Positions 1 through 8,717 of a stretch of 64,000 nucleotides of DNA are shown here, in pieces (position 1 is the stretch's first letter; every line of letters begins with the position of its first letter). Origin of the DNA: an uncultured Verrucomicrobia subdivision 3 bacterium (lineage in GTDB: Bacteria; Verrucomicrobiota; Verrucomicrobiia; Limisphaerales; UBA8199); the NCBI GenBank assembly GCA_903913865.1, contig CAIWMU010000023.1, forward strand, positions 16,330 through 80,329. The letters run 5' to 3'. A program made the translations under genes and the position numbers. Below the pieces are notes generated by a model. That model saw only the letters and a list, made by a program, of their open reading frames with translations, ran no database searches and had not been told where the DNA came from.

Positions 1-224
1 ATTTCCCGGCTTAGCAGCGCGTTTTCGGCACCATCGACGGCGGTTTGGGCCTCGCTGATGATGAGCAGAGATTCTACGCTTGGTAGTCGCACCTTGCCCA
101 CCTCCAAGATCGATTTGGTGCTTTTGATGGCACCGTAATAGCCGACGAGACCGAGCATCAGGGTGATGGCTGCGACGGCCATGAAGGACGTGATGAGCTT
201 CTTACCTATGGTCCATTGATTCAT
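1..224 (-). CDS. Methyl-accepting chemotaxis protein, N-terminal part (runs off the window)
   Basis: The reverse strand from 224 to the window edge encodes about 74 residues beginning MNQWTIGKKL, with one hydrophobic segment at about residues 10-32. A helical stretch containing PSVESLLIISEAQ follows, as at the start of a four-helix-bundle MCP ligand domain. Chemoreceptors span the inner membrane and signal to the CheA-CheW complex. The neighbouring cheW lies 41 bases upstream on the same strand and would be transcribed first, which supports the call. The HAMP and signalling domains lie outside the window, so the ligand and full length cannot be judged. Other sensor proteins share this N-terminal fold; the cheW neighbour makes an MCP most likely. 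Confidence 0.75.
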   Translation of the reverse strand, partial: MNQWTIGKKLITSFMAVAAITLMLGLVGYYGAIKSTKSILEVGKVRLPSVESLLIISEAQTAVDGAENALLSRE

Positions 225-265
225 AATTTTTTGTGGGGTTTGTTGGGGGGTGGGGTAACGGGATT

Positions 266-784
266 CTAGTGTGCAGAAATGGCAGGTTCAAGGGAGGCCG
301 CGGTCAGACCCGAGGGGTCGCCGCTGCTGATGATTTTATCAATGTCCAGCAGGGCTTTGACGACTCCTTTGATTGTGGCCATGCCGAGGATGTAATCAGT
401 GTCCAGCTTTGCACCGAAGTCCGGAGTCGCCTCCACATCGACCGTTGCGAGTTGGGCCACTTCCTCGACGGCATCCACGACCATGCCCATTGAAGTGTGC
501 TGGGTGTCGGAGGTTTTGATCTGGACCACGACGATGCAGTTTTGTTCCGTGGTGGTGGCGGCGAAGCCGAAGCGGAGGCGCAGATCCATGACGGGAATGA
601 TCTTGCCGCGCAGATTGATGACACCGCGGATGTAATCGGGCATGTGCGGGACAAGTGTGATGTGGGACACCCGGATGATCTCGCGCACCTTTAACACCGG
701 GATGGCGTAGGACTCGGAGCCGAGGGCGAATGTGAGGTATTTGCCGGACAGCACCGAGTCGGGCATATTCAGTTCAGAGCTCAT
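266..784 (-). CDS. cheW: Chemotaxis coupling protein CheW
   Basis: 172 residues, a normal length for a single-domain CheW. The domain spans roughly residues 14-155 and shows the family signature around VREIIRV, the VPHMPDYIRGVINLRG segment and PVMDLR. CheW is a cytoplasmic adaptor linking chemoreceptors to the histidine kinase CheA. The ATG at 784 is the first in-frame start and leaves only 13 residues before the conserved core. The gene is followed on the same strand by a chemoreceptor gene starting at 224, so the two are probably co-transcribed. CheA, CheY and the rest of a chemotaxis set are not in the window. Confidence 0.95.
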   Translation of the reverse strand: MSSELNMPDSVLSGKYLTFALGSESYAIPVLKVREIIRVSHITLVPHMPDYIRGVINLRGKIIPVMDLRLRFGFAATTTEQNCIVVVQIKTSDTQHTSMGMVVDAVEEVAQLATVDVEATPDFGAKLDTDYILGMATIKGVVKALLDIDKIISSGDPSGLTAASLEPAISAH

Positions 785-1160
785 AATTCTTAGTCCGTCT
801 CACGACGGTTCCGTGGTCGGATCAACCGCTCTTGAACTGAACCGGTCGACCCGCAGATGAAACTTTGAACCGCTGGCTGACCTGGTTCTCTCCCGGCGTT
901 GAAGCGATGGCTCTTATGATATCGGCTTAAGGGCAACAGGACTTGAGCTTTTTTTCAGGATTACGGTTCCGGTTGAAGTGTGAGGGCATTGCGGAGTTTC
1001 CAGGTCTTGATTTTGTTCTGGAGTCTTTTTTTTGTGGTGAACAGGACGACCTCTGATTCGGTTCGATCTGGAGCGGAGGGACGAGTGGGATCCAATCGAT
1101 CCTGCGAAAAAAAGATCACAGTTTGGAGCAGGGTTCAGCTCCCGCTTCATTTAGACACGT

Positions 1161-1254
1161 GCCGTAACGTTCTGCGCATCGAAACGATGGGAGGCCTGCG
1201 AAAGTGGCATGTCAGGAACTTGCCATGCACAACTGTTTATGACGCAGTGTATAG
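1161..1254 (+). repeat. 94-bp direct repeat, copy A
   Basis: This copy aligns without gaps to 1576-1669. By eye about 79 of 94 positions match (15 differences, mostly transitions). Shared blocks include CGTTCTGCGCATCGAAAC and GGAACTTGCCATGC. The copies are 415 bp apart in the same orientation. Origin unknown; it could be an ancient duplication, a structured element or an interspersed family. Confidence 0.85.
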
Positions 1255-1575
1255 CAAAAGTCCACCAACAACACCCCCCTGTCCCGGCCGGAAATCCCGA
1301 CCGGGATTCTGGCACAAAGCCCATGGTTGCAACGCCGAGGTGCTTTCCATGGGTGAATGGTGGACAATCAAACAGCTCTGGAAGGGGTTGCGCCGCCGTA
1401 AAACCCGGGGAGGCTGGCGGGATGTGCCTCGATGCGGCCAGACGGGCACAGCGCCCAATAGATTTGCGTTACCACGCCATAGCTCCTGCGGGCCAAGGCA
1501 CCTGTTCGATTCCCCGGCACAACCACCTTCAGGGTTCCCGGAAGGGGGACCATTGGACCATCAGTTATAAACGGA

Positions 1576-1669
1576 GCCGTGGCGTTCTGCGCATCGAAAC
1601 CAAGGGAGACCCACGAGAGCGGCATGTCGGGAACTTGCCATGCGCAACTTTTTTTGACGTGGTGTATAG
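1576..1669 (+). repeat. 94-bp direct repeat, copy B
   Basis: Second copy of the repeat at 1161-1254, ungapped and about 84 percent identical. In one frame both copies read MSGTCHAQLF followed by a short similar stretch, so the peptide is conserved across copies, but no larger protein context is recognisable. Confidence 0.85.
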
Positions 1670-2059
1670 GAGCCACTCCTTCAGAAAGTCAGACGAAGGG
1701 TCTGGATGATCTCATTTGTAAAACAATCGCCCGCGAATGGCCGGACCCGGAGGTTGTGAAGGCGGTTTTGTCGCACAAGGAGCGCATCAAATCAGGGGCG
1801 AGGGAATCGAGTAGATTGCCCCTACGGTCAGCGAGTCTGAAATTATTTAACCGCACTTTCGCCGCTGGGTGGCCTTTTTGAATATTTTTTGGGTCGCCCA
1901 TGCAAAGCCAACAATAAAGTTGGCCGTGATCTGTTGGACACAAACGGGTGGATTGGCTTTAGAGAAGACGTTTGACCTGCCACCCCTCAAAAGCCCGGTA
2001 AATCCATTGGAAATCCAAAAATCGTCCTACTTCTGTACGTCAGGTTAAATTGTGTTTCT

Positions 2060-2734
2060 TTATGCGGGATCGGTTTCCCGAAGGGCCTTGCGTTGGTCGG
2101 GCGTTGCCGCCCGGCGGGCGATCGCGAGCAACTTCACCCTGTCGTAGGCGCAATGGCGGGAAATCAGGGAGGTGATCCGTTCGGCATATTCCTTCGGTCC
2201 GGCTGTGGCGGAGAGCACCTTGAACCAGGCCGGCAATATCCTGAGCCAGTCCACGCCCACTTGCCAGGAGCCTCCCTCGTCAGCGAAGAAGATTATGTCG
2301 TCGTTACCCTTGTCGATGTGGTCCAGAAGCCCGAACAGGGTATCCATGGCCTGACGCACCTCCGCCGGATTGCCGTCCTTTGACTCAACCACGCAACGTT
2401 CCAACAGCCGTTGGTATTCGGCGATCCATGCGCGGGTTCCGGGAGACGTTTCCCGATAATTCCTGGAATTGACGTGGAATGACTCGAAAAAGTCGCCTGC
2501 CAGGCTCGATTTCTCGAAGCGTTTCACCTCTTGAAGCACGCCAGGTTTGTCGGTTTGGTTCGTGTCCGGGCGCAGCCGTTCGAGGTCGATGTGTTGCTTG
2601 ATGAGTTTGTGGAGTTTGGCCGGGGGCAGCAGTGCGATGGCATCGTGCAACATGAGGAAAACTTGCTCGTTCCCAAGTTTGCGAAGTGTGGCATGGAGCT
2701 TCCCGGGGTCGATTTGGGGGCGTTTGGATGCCAT
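2060..2734 (-). CDS. Conserved hypothetical protein, downstream partner of the 2742-3869 gene
   Basis: 224 residues beginning MASKRPQIDPGKLHATLRKL. The ATG at 2734 is chosen because the upstream gene stops at 2742, leaving a 7-base gap; longer in-frame starts would run back through that gene. The protein is mostly helical by composition, with no signal peptide, membrane segment or catalytic motif. I do not recognise the family. Acidic and aromatic stretches around ADEGGSWQVGVDWLRILP suggest a soluble cytoplasmic protein. The tight spacing implies translational coupling with the upstream gene and a shared role, which cannot be named from sequence. Confidence 0.65.
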   Translation of the reverse strand: MASKRPQIDPGKLHATLRKLGNEQVFLMLHDAIALLPPAKLHKLIKQHIDLERLRPDTNQTDKPGVLQEVKRFEKSSLAGDFFESFHVNSRNYRETSPGTRAWIAEYQRLLERCVVESKDGNPAEVRQAMDTLFGLLDHIDKGNDDIIFFADEGGSWQVGVDWLRILPAWFKVLSATAGPKEYAERITSLISRHCAYDRVKLLAIARRAATPDQRKALRETDPA

Positions 2735-2741
2735 AGCCGTG

Positions 2742-3869
2742 TTAGAGTTTATCGATCCGGCGGAGCATGGCCGGGCGGTTTGCGTAACGATCCCGGAATG
2801 CGTCGAGCTGCTGCTGAAAGCTGGCCGAGTCACCGGCCTGCGCATGGGCGTCGCTGAGGTCCCTCAGATGGGTGGCCACCTGGTCGTAGGTCGAGGCGGT
2901 CTTCTCCGCCATGAGAGGTTCAAGGCCCGACCAGATTGTGGCTGCCTGCTGCATTATGGAGGCAAGATGCTGTTTCCGGCGACCGGCTTTGCGTTCCCGC
3001 GCTTCTCTGGCTGCTGCGGCCTCCTTTTTCTTCCGAATCGTCCTCCCCTGGATCGCTTTTTCAGCAAGTTCCCTGCAGGTCATCGCCTGGCCAGCCGGGG
3101 GCAGGGCCGGTGGATGAGTGAGCCGGTTCAATTCGCCCATCACACCCGCTCCGCCGCCTTCCGCCACCCGTGCGAGCAGGGCGCGCATTTCTGATATTGA
3201 AAGTGTCTCAAGGACTGCGGCCATGGGGATGCGCCCCTGTGTGGCAGCCTCCGAAAGCCCAGCCGCCACGGCAAGCGCATCAGGGTCCACGGGAAAGTGT
3301 TCGATGAGGGCCTTCAGCGCGGGCCCAAGCTGAGCGAGTCCGGCTGGAATCGGCGGGATGCTACCCGATTTACCGTCAGATTCCAGCACCTCATCCGGGT
3401 GGAAATCTGCAAGCCATCCGAGAAAGAGGGCCCGGTAGTCGCCACGCAGTAATTCCTCGCGGATCCCAGTGAGTCTGTCGATTAGCCCTTCGCCTTCAGT
3501 ATCCCAATATGACTCCTCTTCACTTCGTTCCCAATAAAGAATACACCTGTCGCCGGTTTCCTTGACCGTCAAGGTGTTCTCATACCGTTTGCCCCGCCTC
3601 AGGTATGGCTCGATCGACTTAAGCGCTATCGCGCCTTTTGGAACGGCCAGGCCGAGCCGAACCGTCCCCCAGTTGGCGATATAAAAATGGGCGTCGTAAT
3701 GTTTGAGCAGGGTGTCAACGCTTCCGCCAAAATCGCCGAAGTGGTAGGTGTTCTGCCAGCGCACGCGAGACACGATGGCACGGCTGGAACAGCGCCGGGC
3801 ATAATGCAGGCCCTCGTCAGAAATCGGCCGGTCTATGGCCGCGAACTCGTAATATTGATATTCACTCAT
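2742..3869 (-). CDS. Conserved hypothetical protein (MSEYQYYEF family)
   Basis: 375 residues from the ATG at 3869, which gives the start MSEYQYYEF. From memory this is a recurring opening of an uncharacterised family in several phyla, so the roughly 90 extra upstream in-frame residues are rejected. Visible features are an N-terminal globular part with DAHFYIANWGTVRL at about residues 60-73, and a charged, helical C-terminal third with a KKKEAAAAREARERKAG segment likely to form a coiled coil. No signal peptide or membrane segment. It heads a two-gene unit with 2060-2734. I recall homologues near SWIM-type zinc-finger genes, but none is visible here. Function unknown. Confidence 0.75.
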   Translation of the reverse strand: MSEYQYYEFAAIDRPISDEGLHYARRCSSRAIVSRVRWQNTYHFGDFGGSVDTLLKHYDAHFYIANWGTVRLGLAVPKGAIALKSIEPYLRRGKRYENTLTVKETGDRCILYWERSEEESYWDTEGEGLIDRLTGIREELLRGDYRALFLGWLADFHPDEVLESDGKSGSIPPIPAGLAQLGPALKALIEHFPVDPDALAVAAGLSEAATQGRIPMAAVLETLSISEMRALLARVAEGGGAGVMGELNRLTHPPALPPAGQAMTCRELAEKAIQGRTIRKKKEAAAAREARERKAGRRKQHLASIMQQAATIWSGLEPLMAEKTASTYDQVATHLRDLSDAHAQAGDSASFQQQLDAFRDRYANRPAMLRRIDKL

Positions 3870-4613
3870 GTTGCCTCTCAGTTCGCAGGCGATACACCGT
3901 GCGAAGTGCATCAAATTTGCTTGAATTCCTGGTTTGGGGAAAGCGGGTTTTTTGGAGGGACGAAGCGAGCCATGGGCCGTACGAGTTGAACGTGAAAAGG
4001 CAGGTGCCGGGGGGCTCCCGACCGCCACGGTCGATTGTCCACTGCCAGCCGGTCCGGAGATTTGGCCCCATGAGCGGCCCCCGCTTTGCCGCGCGGTCCT
4101 CTGGCTGGTGGTTGCAGCCAAAGTCCGGAAGTGCCTGTGTCCGCACACGTTTCACTGCATCACCCTGAGCAGTTACCGGTGTGCGACCTTGCGCACTTCA
4201 CGTCCCCAGGACTGCCGAACGCAGACCGGAGAATGTGGAATTTAGCCGGTTTTCGCTGTGGTTCCGGCCCTTTTTCCGGCGCGTAACAGGCTGGACCGAA
4301 ATCAGTTGGCGGCCTTCCTTGAGGTTCTAAATGGCATGGTTCAATGTTCAAGGAGGGCGGTGGAAAACTGAATCGATCGAACAAGTGTGGGAGGGGCACG
4401 CCGGGTCGCGGAGATCGCGGAGGGGGGCTTGGTGGTTTGGCCATATTTTCTCACCGGCAAACTCGAACCCATGCAACCCCAACCGGAGCGTGTCGACACC
4501 GGGCGCACGCCGCTTAAAACCCACATCCCCCCCTCCGCACGTGCCCCCGTCCTGTTCCGGTCAAAAATCCTGAATTGACGGTTTATCCCTTTGCGGGGAA
4601 CTTTACGGTTCTG
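3870..4613. other. Gene-poor stretch, 0.74 kb
   Basis: Between two divergent transcription units. Open frames on both strands are low-complexity shadows with no recognisable domain. I looked for a SAM or cobalamin riboswitch ahead of the sulfur amino-acid enzyme at 4614 and saw no convincing consensus. A TTGACG at 4575-4580 could be a -35 box, but no good -10 sits at the right distance. Confidence 0.5.
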
Positions 4614-5780
4614 ATGTCTGACAATAAATCAAAGCGTAAAGCAGGGTTCAGCACCCGTTCGGTGCATGAGGGACGCGGTTTCTCAGGAACCACCGGGGCC
4701 GTGATGCCGCCGGTGTTCATGACCTCCACATTTGAGTCCGGCAATCCGGATGGGTTCGACTACACCCGCTCCGGGAATCCGAACTTCCGGCTGGTGGAGG
4801 GGGCGGTGGCCGCGCTGGAGGGGACCCGGCATGCGACCTGTTTTGCCAGCGGGGTTTCGGCCATCACAGCGGTCATCTCAACGCTTTCCAGCGGGGATCT
4901 CATTTTGGCGGAGGAGAATGTTTACGGATGCACCTACCGGCTGATTGACAAGGTGTTCGGGAAGTTCGGACTGCGGGTGAAATATCTGGACCTGTCCAAG
5001 CCGGAGAACTGGGAGCAGATCCGGGCGCTGAAGCCGGCGCTGGTGTGGCTGGAGAGTCCGACCAATCCGCTTTTGAAGGTGATCGACATTGCGGGGATCA
5101 GCAGCGTGGCAGCGGAGCAGGGGATCCCGGTGCTGGTGGACAACACGTTCGCCTCCCCCTATTTGCAGAGGCCGGTGGAGCTGGGGGCAACGCTCTCGCT
5201 TTCCTCCACCACGAAATATGTGAACGGCCACAGTGATTGCCTGGGTGGGATTGTGGCGACGAACGATCCGGCCTGGCGGGACCGGATGATTTTTGCGCAG
5301 AAGGCGCTGGGCCTGCAGCCTTCGCCGTTCGATGCCTGGCTGACCACCCGGGGCCAGCGGACGCTGGCGCTGCGGATGGAGAGGCATTGCGCGAACGCGC
5401 TGGCCCTTTCGAGCTGGCTGGAAAGCCGCAAGGGGGTGCGGATGGTGCGCTATCCCTACCTGCCGAGCCATCCGCAATATGAGCTGGCCCGGCGGCAGAT
5501 GTCCGGCGGTTCCGGGATTGTGATCGCCGAGCTGGATTGCCCGGCGGATGTGGCCCTGACCTTCTGCCGGAAGTTGAAGTATTTCACGCTGGCGGAAAGC
5601 CTTGGGGGTGTGGAGAGCCTCATCTGCCATCCCCCCACGATGACGCATGCCTCGGTGCCTGCAGAGGTGCGGCGGCAGGTGGGGATTGGCGATGGGTTGA
5701 TCCGGTTTTCCGTCGGGATCGAGGACGTGGAGGATCTGGTGGAGGATGTGGATTCCACCTTGAAAGAGGTGCTCGCTTGA
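4614..5780 (+). CDS. Cystathionine gamma-synthase / beta-lyase type PLP enzyme
   Basis: 388 residues from the ATG at 4614; upstream in-frame codons add nothing conserved. Fold-type I Cys/Met metabolism PLP enzyme. Visible motifs are YTRSGNP (about residues 50-56, phosphate binding from the neighbouring subunit), the cofactor-ring aspartate in VLVDNTFASP (about D176), and the Schiff-base lysine in SLSSTTKYVNGHSD (about K201). The C-terminal SLGGVESLICHP is typical of cystathionine gamma-synthases, beta-lyases and gamma-lyases, which motifs alone cannot separate. Likely role is transsulfuration or methionine synthesis in the cytoplasm. Its stop codon overlaps the start of the next gene, so the two are translated together. 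Confidence 0.88.
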   Translation: MSDNKSKRKAGFSTRSVHEGRGFSGTTGAVMPPVFMTSTFESGNPDGFDYTRSGNPNFRLVEGAVAALEGTRHATCFASGVSAITAVISTLSSGDLILAEENVYGCTYRLIDKVFGKFGLRVKYLDLSKPENWEQIRALKPALVWLESPTNPLLKVIDIAGISSVAAEQGIPVLVDNTFASPYLQRPVELGATLSLSSTTKYVNGHSDCLGGIVATNDPAWRDRMIFAQKALGLQPSPFDAWLTTRGQRTLALRMERHCANALALSSWLESRKGVRMVRYPYLPSHPQYELARRQMSGGSGIVIAELDCPADVALTFCRKLKYFTLAESLGGVESLICHPPTMTHASVPAEVRRQVGIGDGLIRFSVGIEDVEDLVEDVDSTLKEVLA

Positions 5781-7243
5781 GCTTGAGCATCCGGGATTTG
5801 CTGCAGGATCCGGTGTGGGAAGGGACTGAACTGGGGCATTCAATCCCGCCTGGGAACCATGCCATTTCGGTGGCGCTTCCGCGCTGGCGGGATGTGGTGG
5901 GCTATGAGGAGAACGATCCGGCGGTGGTTTCAAAGTTGTGTGGTGGCTACCCGCGATTTGTGATCCACAAAGCGGTTCAGGAACTGGCCCGAAGCATCTG
6001 CGCAGAGGGGTCGTGCCTGCCGTTTCCATCCTGCAGGGTTGCGCGCCAATGCGTGGAGTTTATTCAAAAATCCACGGGGCAGGGGGCAACGGTCCACCCG
6101 TGGAACGGGGTTTTCGGGGTGGCCACAACCGAGGCTGGAAAGGGGGCCTTGAAGGCATTCTGGCAGCACACGGGAATGATCGTCTCCACCCGGCAGGCGG
6201 AGGCTGCCCTTTCCGGCCGGGGTATTGAGGCCGATCCCACCGCGGCCCGTGCCCTGACCGAGGAGCTGGCCAGCTTTTATGATTGTGATCCCGGGGACGT
6301 TTTTTTAACCCCCACCGGCATGGCGGCGCAATACGAGGCGCTGCAGGCGCTGCTGGTGCGGGCGCCGGGGCTTCCAACCGTTCAGCTTGGGTTTCCCTAC
6401 GTGGACACCCTGAAATTGCAGCAGAAGCTCGGTGCGGGCGGGGTGCTTCTGCACAATCTGGATACGATTGTCCCGGATCTGGAGCGGCTCCTCTCGCAAA
6501 AGCGGCTGGCTGGCTGTTTCGGGGAGATTCCCGGGAACCCGCTTCTGGGTTCGGCGGACCTGGGTTTGATCACTCCAATTCTGCGCAGGCATGGAGTGCC
6601 ACTGGTTGCGGATGATGTGGTGGCCACGCCGTTCAATGTGGATTTGAGCGCCCATGCAGACCTCATTGCAACGAGTCTGACCAAGTTCATCGCCGGGACG
6701 GGGGATGTGATGGGTGGGGCGCTGATCTGCAATCCGCGGTCCCCGTTTTATGAGGAGTTGAAGGCTGCTGTGGTTTCCCTGCACGAGGACCTGCTCTGGG
6801 GTGGGGATGCGTGGGTGTTGAAGGAGCGTGTGGCCGGTTTTCCAGAGCGCATGGAGCGCCACAACGCGGGGGGGCTTTGGATCGCGGAACAGTTGCGCCA
6901 GCATCCCGGGGTGGAGCGGGTCTGGTACCCCAAGTGGGAGTTTGCACAGGCTTATGAGCGGGTGCGGAAGCCCGGCGGGGGATGGGGCGCCCTGATCACC
7001 TTTCTCCCGCGGGATGCGACCCGGCGGTCTGAGTTGATCTTCGACCGCCTGGAGATCTGCAAAGGGCCGAGCCTCGGGACCGTCTTCAGCCTGGCCTGCC
7101 CCTTCACACTGCTGGCCCATTACACGGAGCTGGATTGGGCCGAGTCCTGCGGGGTGTCCCGCCACCTGATCCGTGTTTCGATCGGGCTGGAGGATCCTGT
7201 GGAGCTCTGGCAGCGGTTTGAACGGGCCTTGGCGGTGGAGTAG
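5777..7243 (+). CDS. Long, fungal-type cystathionine gamma-synthase-like PLP enzyme
   Basis: About 488 residues if translation starts at the TTG at 5777, which overlaps the upstream TGA by three bases; no ATG lies between there and the conserved region. The C-terminal 350 residues are a Cys/Met PLP-enzyme domain: the aspartate pair in LVADDVVATPF (about 279-280) and the Schiff-base lysine in SLTKFIAGTGDVMGG (about K303). The first 120 residues are extra relative to usual bacterial enzymes and contain HAISVALPRWRDVVGYE and YPRFVIH. From memory that resembles the N-terminal region of fungal cystathionine gamma-synthases. It may act with, or instead of, the preceding paralogue in methionine biosynthesis. 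Substrate not determined. Confidence 0.8.
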   Translation: MSLSIRDLLQDPVWEGTELGHSIPPGNHAISVALPRWRDVVGYEENDPAVVSKLCGGYPRFVIHKAVQELARSICAEGSCLPFPSCRVARQCVEFIQKSTGQGATVHPWNGVFGVATTEAGKGALKAFWQHTGMIVSTRQAEAALSGRGIEADPTAARALTEELASFYDCDPGDVFLTPTGMAAQYEALQALLVRAPGLPTVQLGFPYVDTLKLQQKLGAGGVLLHNLDTIVPDLERLLSQKRLAGCFGEIPGNPLLGSADLGLITPILRRHGVPLVADDVVATPFNVDLSAHADLIATSLTKFIAGTGDVMGGALICNPRSPFYEELKAAVVSLHEDLLWGGDAWVLKERVAGFPERMERHNAGGLWIAEQLRQHPGVERVWYPKWEFAQAYERVRKPGGGWGALITFLPRDATRRSELIFDRLEICKGPSLGTVFSLACPFTLLAHYTELDWAESCGVSRHLIRVSIGLEDPVELWQRFERALAVE

Positions 7244-7324
7244 CCTCCGCAGGAGTGCGGAATTCGGAAATGGTTCGTCTGTTGGCGGGGGCCGATTTCG
7301 TTTTTGTTTTCGGGCGGCTTCATT

Positions 7325-8710
7325 ATGCTCTGGAGTATGGAACGAGCCGAAACCAATCCAACGGCGGCGGAAGCTATTGCGGGGCGATGTCCCCGGTTTC
7401 CGGGGCCCCGGAGTGCGGCCATGATTGAGGAGTTGGGCCGTTACGTGATTGCCGATCTCCAGCCGTTCGTGGTGGATGTGGAGCGATGCGAGGGGATGCA
7501 TCTGGCGACGGTGGACGGGGAGCGGGTTTTTGACTGGGCCGGGTATTATGCATCCAAGTTGATTGGCCACAACCATCCCGGGTTGTCCGAGACCGGCTAT
7601 CTGCGCCGGTTGGCCACTGCCGCCAACAACAAGGTGCCCAACCCCGATTTTCTGACCCCCGAGTGCCTCGATTACTACCGCACCATCCACAGGCTGGCCC
7701 CCCGGTGCATGCAAAACAGGCTCCTGGAGGTTTACTCGGTGAACTCCGGTGCGGAGGCGATCGAGAACATGATGAAGTATTTCATCAACCTGTTCCATCT
7801 GCGGTCCCATGATCAGATGCATCCGGGTGTGCCGCGACGGTTCATCTACTTCCAGCAGGCGTTTCATGGACGCACCATTTTTGCGCTGAACGTGACCCAG
7901 ACCCTGGATCCCGTGGCGACCAAGGATTTTCACGGGTTCCTGCCCGGGACGATCCAGCTACCGTTTCCGGCAGTGGATGTGGATGAATCGGCGGTGGAGA
8001 AGCGTGCGCGGACGATGGCATCCCTCCAGGCGGTGGAGGAAACGCTCAGGCGGTTTGCGGGAGAGGTGGTGGGGATTATCGTGGAGCCGATCCAGGGGGC
8101 GGGTGGGCATCGTGTGGCGGAGCCGGAGTTTTTCCAGGGGCTCAGTCGGCTGGCGCATGAGCACCAGGTTTTTCTGGGGTTTGACGAGGTTCAAACAGCC
8201 GGGGGACCCACTGGCGAGTGGTTCATGGTGGATCAGCTGGACCTGCCCCATCCCCCACAGGCGGTGGCTACGGCCAAGAAATTTGGAGCAGGGGTCATTT
8301 ACATGCTCCATCCGATGGAGGACAAGGGGGTGCTGGACTCAACGTGGGGCGGGTGCCTTGCCGACATGGTGCGCTTTGTGCAGGAGGTGGGTATTGTTGA
8401 GGGGGAGCAACTCATCCCCGCTGCCCGGGTGAAGGGGCTCAGGTTGAGGGAAGGCCTGGAGCGGCTTGCGTCCAGCCATCCCGCGCTTGTCCGGAACGTG
8501 CGCGGACTGGGCCTGTATCAGGGCTTCTCCCTCCCGACAGCGGAGGTGACAGGGCGGTTGGTGGACATGGCACTGGAGGAGGAGAACATGCTCCTGCTTC
8601 CCGCCGGCGGGAACAGCATCCGGGCCCGGCCCAACCTGAGCGTGACGGAAGCCGAAGTGGACCTGTTTGTTGAGAAGCTGGGCCGATGTCTCAAACGCCT
8701 GAAGGAATGA
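7325..8710 (+). CDS. lat: L-lysine 6-transaminase (class III aminotransferase)
   Basis: 461 residues from the ATG at 7325; an ATG at 7337 is an equally possible start and neither has a well-spaced ribosome site. Class III PLP aminotransferase. Visible are the pocket glycines in YSVNSGAEAIENMMK, FHGRTIFALNVTQT, the cofactor aspartate in FLGFDEVQTAGGPTGEW, and a lysine pair in AVATAKKFGAG that holds the Schiff-base residue (about 318-319). These strings match the lysine 6-transaminase subfamily, which moves the epsilon amino group of lysine to 2-oxoglutarate. Likely role is lysine catabolism or piperideine-carboxylate formation. No partner genes are adjacent, so the pathway is open. Confidence 0.85.
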   Translation: MLWSMERAETNPTAAEAIAGRCPRFPGPRSAAMIEELGRYVIADLQPFVVDVERCEGMHLATVDGERVFDWAGYYASKLIGHNHPGLSETGYLRRLATAANNKVPNPDFLTPECLDYYRTIHRLAPRCMQNRLLEVYSVNSGAEAIENMMKYFINLFHLRSHDQMHPGVPRRFIYFQQAFHGRTIFALNVTQTLDPVATKDFHGFLPGTIQLPFPAVDVDESAVEKRARTMASLQAVEETLRRFAGEVVGIIVEPIQGAGGHRVAEPEFFQGLSRLAHEHQVFLGFDEVQTAGGPTGEWFMVDQLDLPHPPQAVATAKKFGAGVIYMLHPMEDKGVLDSTWGGCLADMVRFVQEVGIVEGEQLIPAARVKGLRLREGLERLASSHPALVRNVRGLGLYQGFSLPTAEVTGRLVDMALEEENMLLLPAGGNSIRARPNLSVTEAEVDLFVEKLGRCLKRLKE

Positions 8711-8717
8711 TTTACAG

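Larger units (their letters stand above)
785..2059. other. Gene-poor stretch, 1.3 kb
   Basis: No convincing gene lies here. The open frames present have no recognisable domain, run through both copies of a direct repeat (1161-1254 and 1576-1669), and overlap each other on both strands. The stretch may hold remnants of decayed genes or an unrecognised non-coding element. No tRNA cloverleaf was found, although TTCGATTCC near 1507 resembles a T-loop. Confidence 0.6.

Noticed and set aside
1495..1535. TTCGATTCC with nearby CC-rich sequence, tRNA-like T-loop
   Set aside because: The flanking bases do not form T, anticodon and acceptor stems; no cloverleaf can be drawn.
980..1881. Open frames in the repeat-bearing gap
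   Set aside because: Overlap on both strands, no domain, and atypical content; the only similarity between them comes from the 94-bp repeat.
3870..4148. N-terminal extension of the MSEYQYYEF protein
   Set aside because: The extra residues are not conserved in type and MSEYQYYEF is a known family start.
4253..4613. Possible SAM-responsive riboswitch before the Cys/Met PLP gene
   Set aside because: I could not draw a core helix or find a recognised consensus; needs a covariance search.
6305..7933. Long minus-strand frame (542 codons) opposite the PLP-enzyme and lysine-aminotransferase genes
   Set aside because: Antisense of two strongly conserved genes in a high-GC genome; His/Pro/Arg-rich and no domain.
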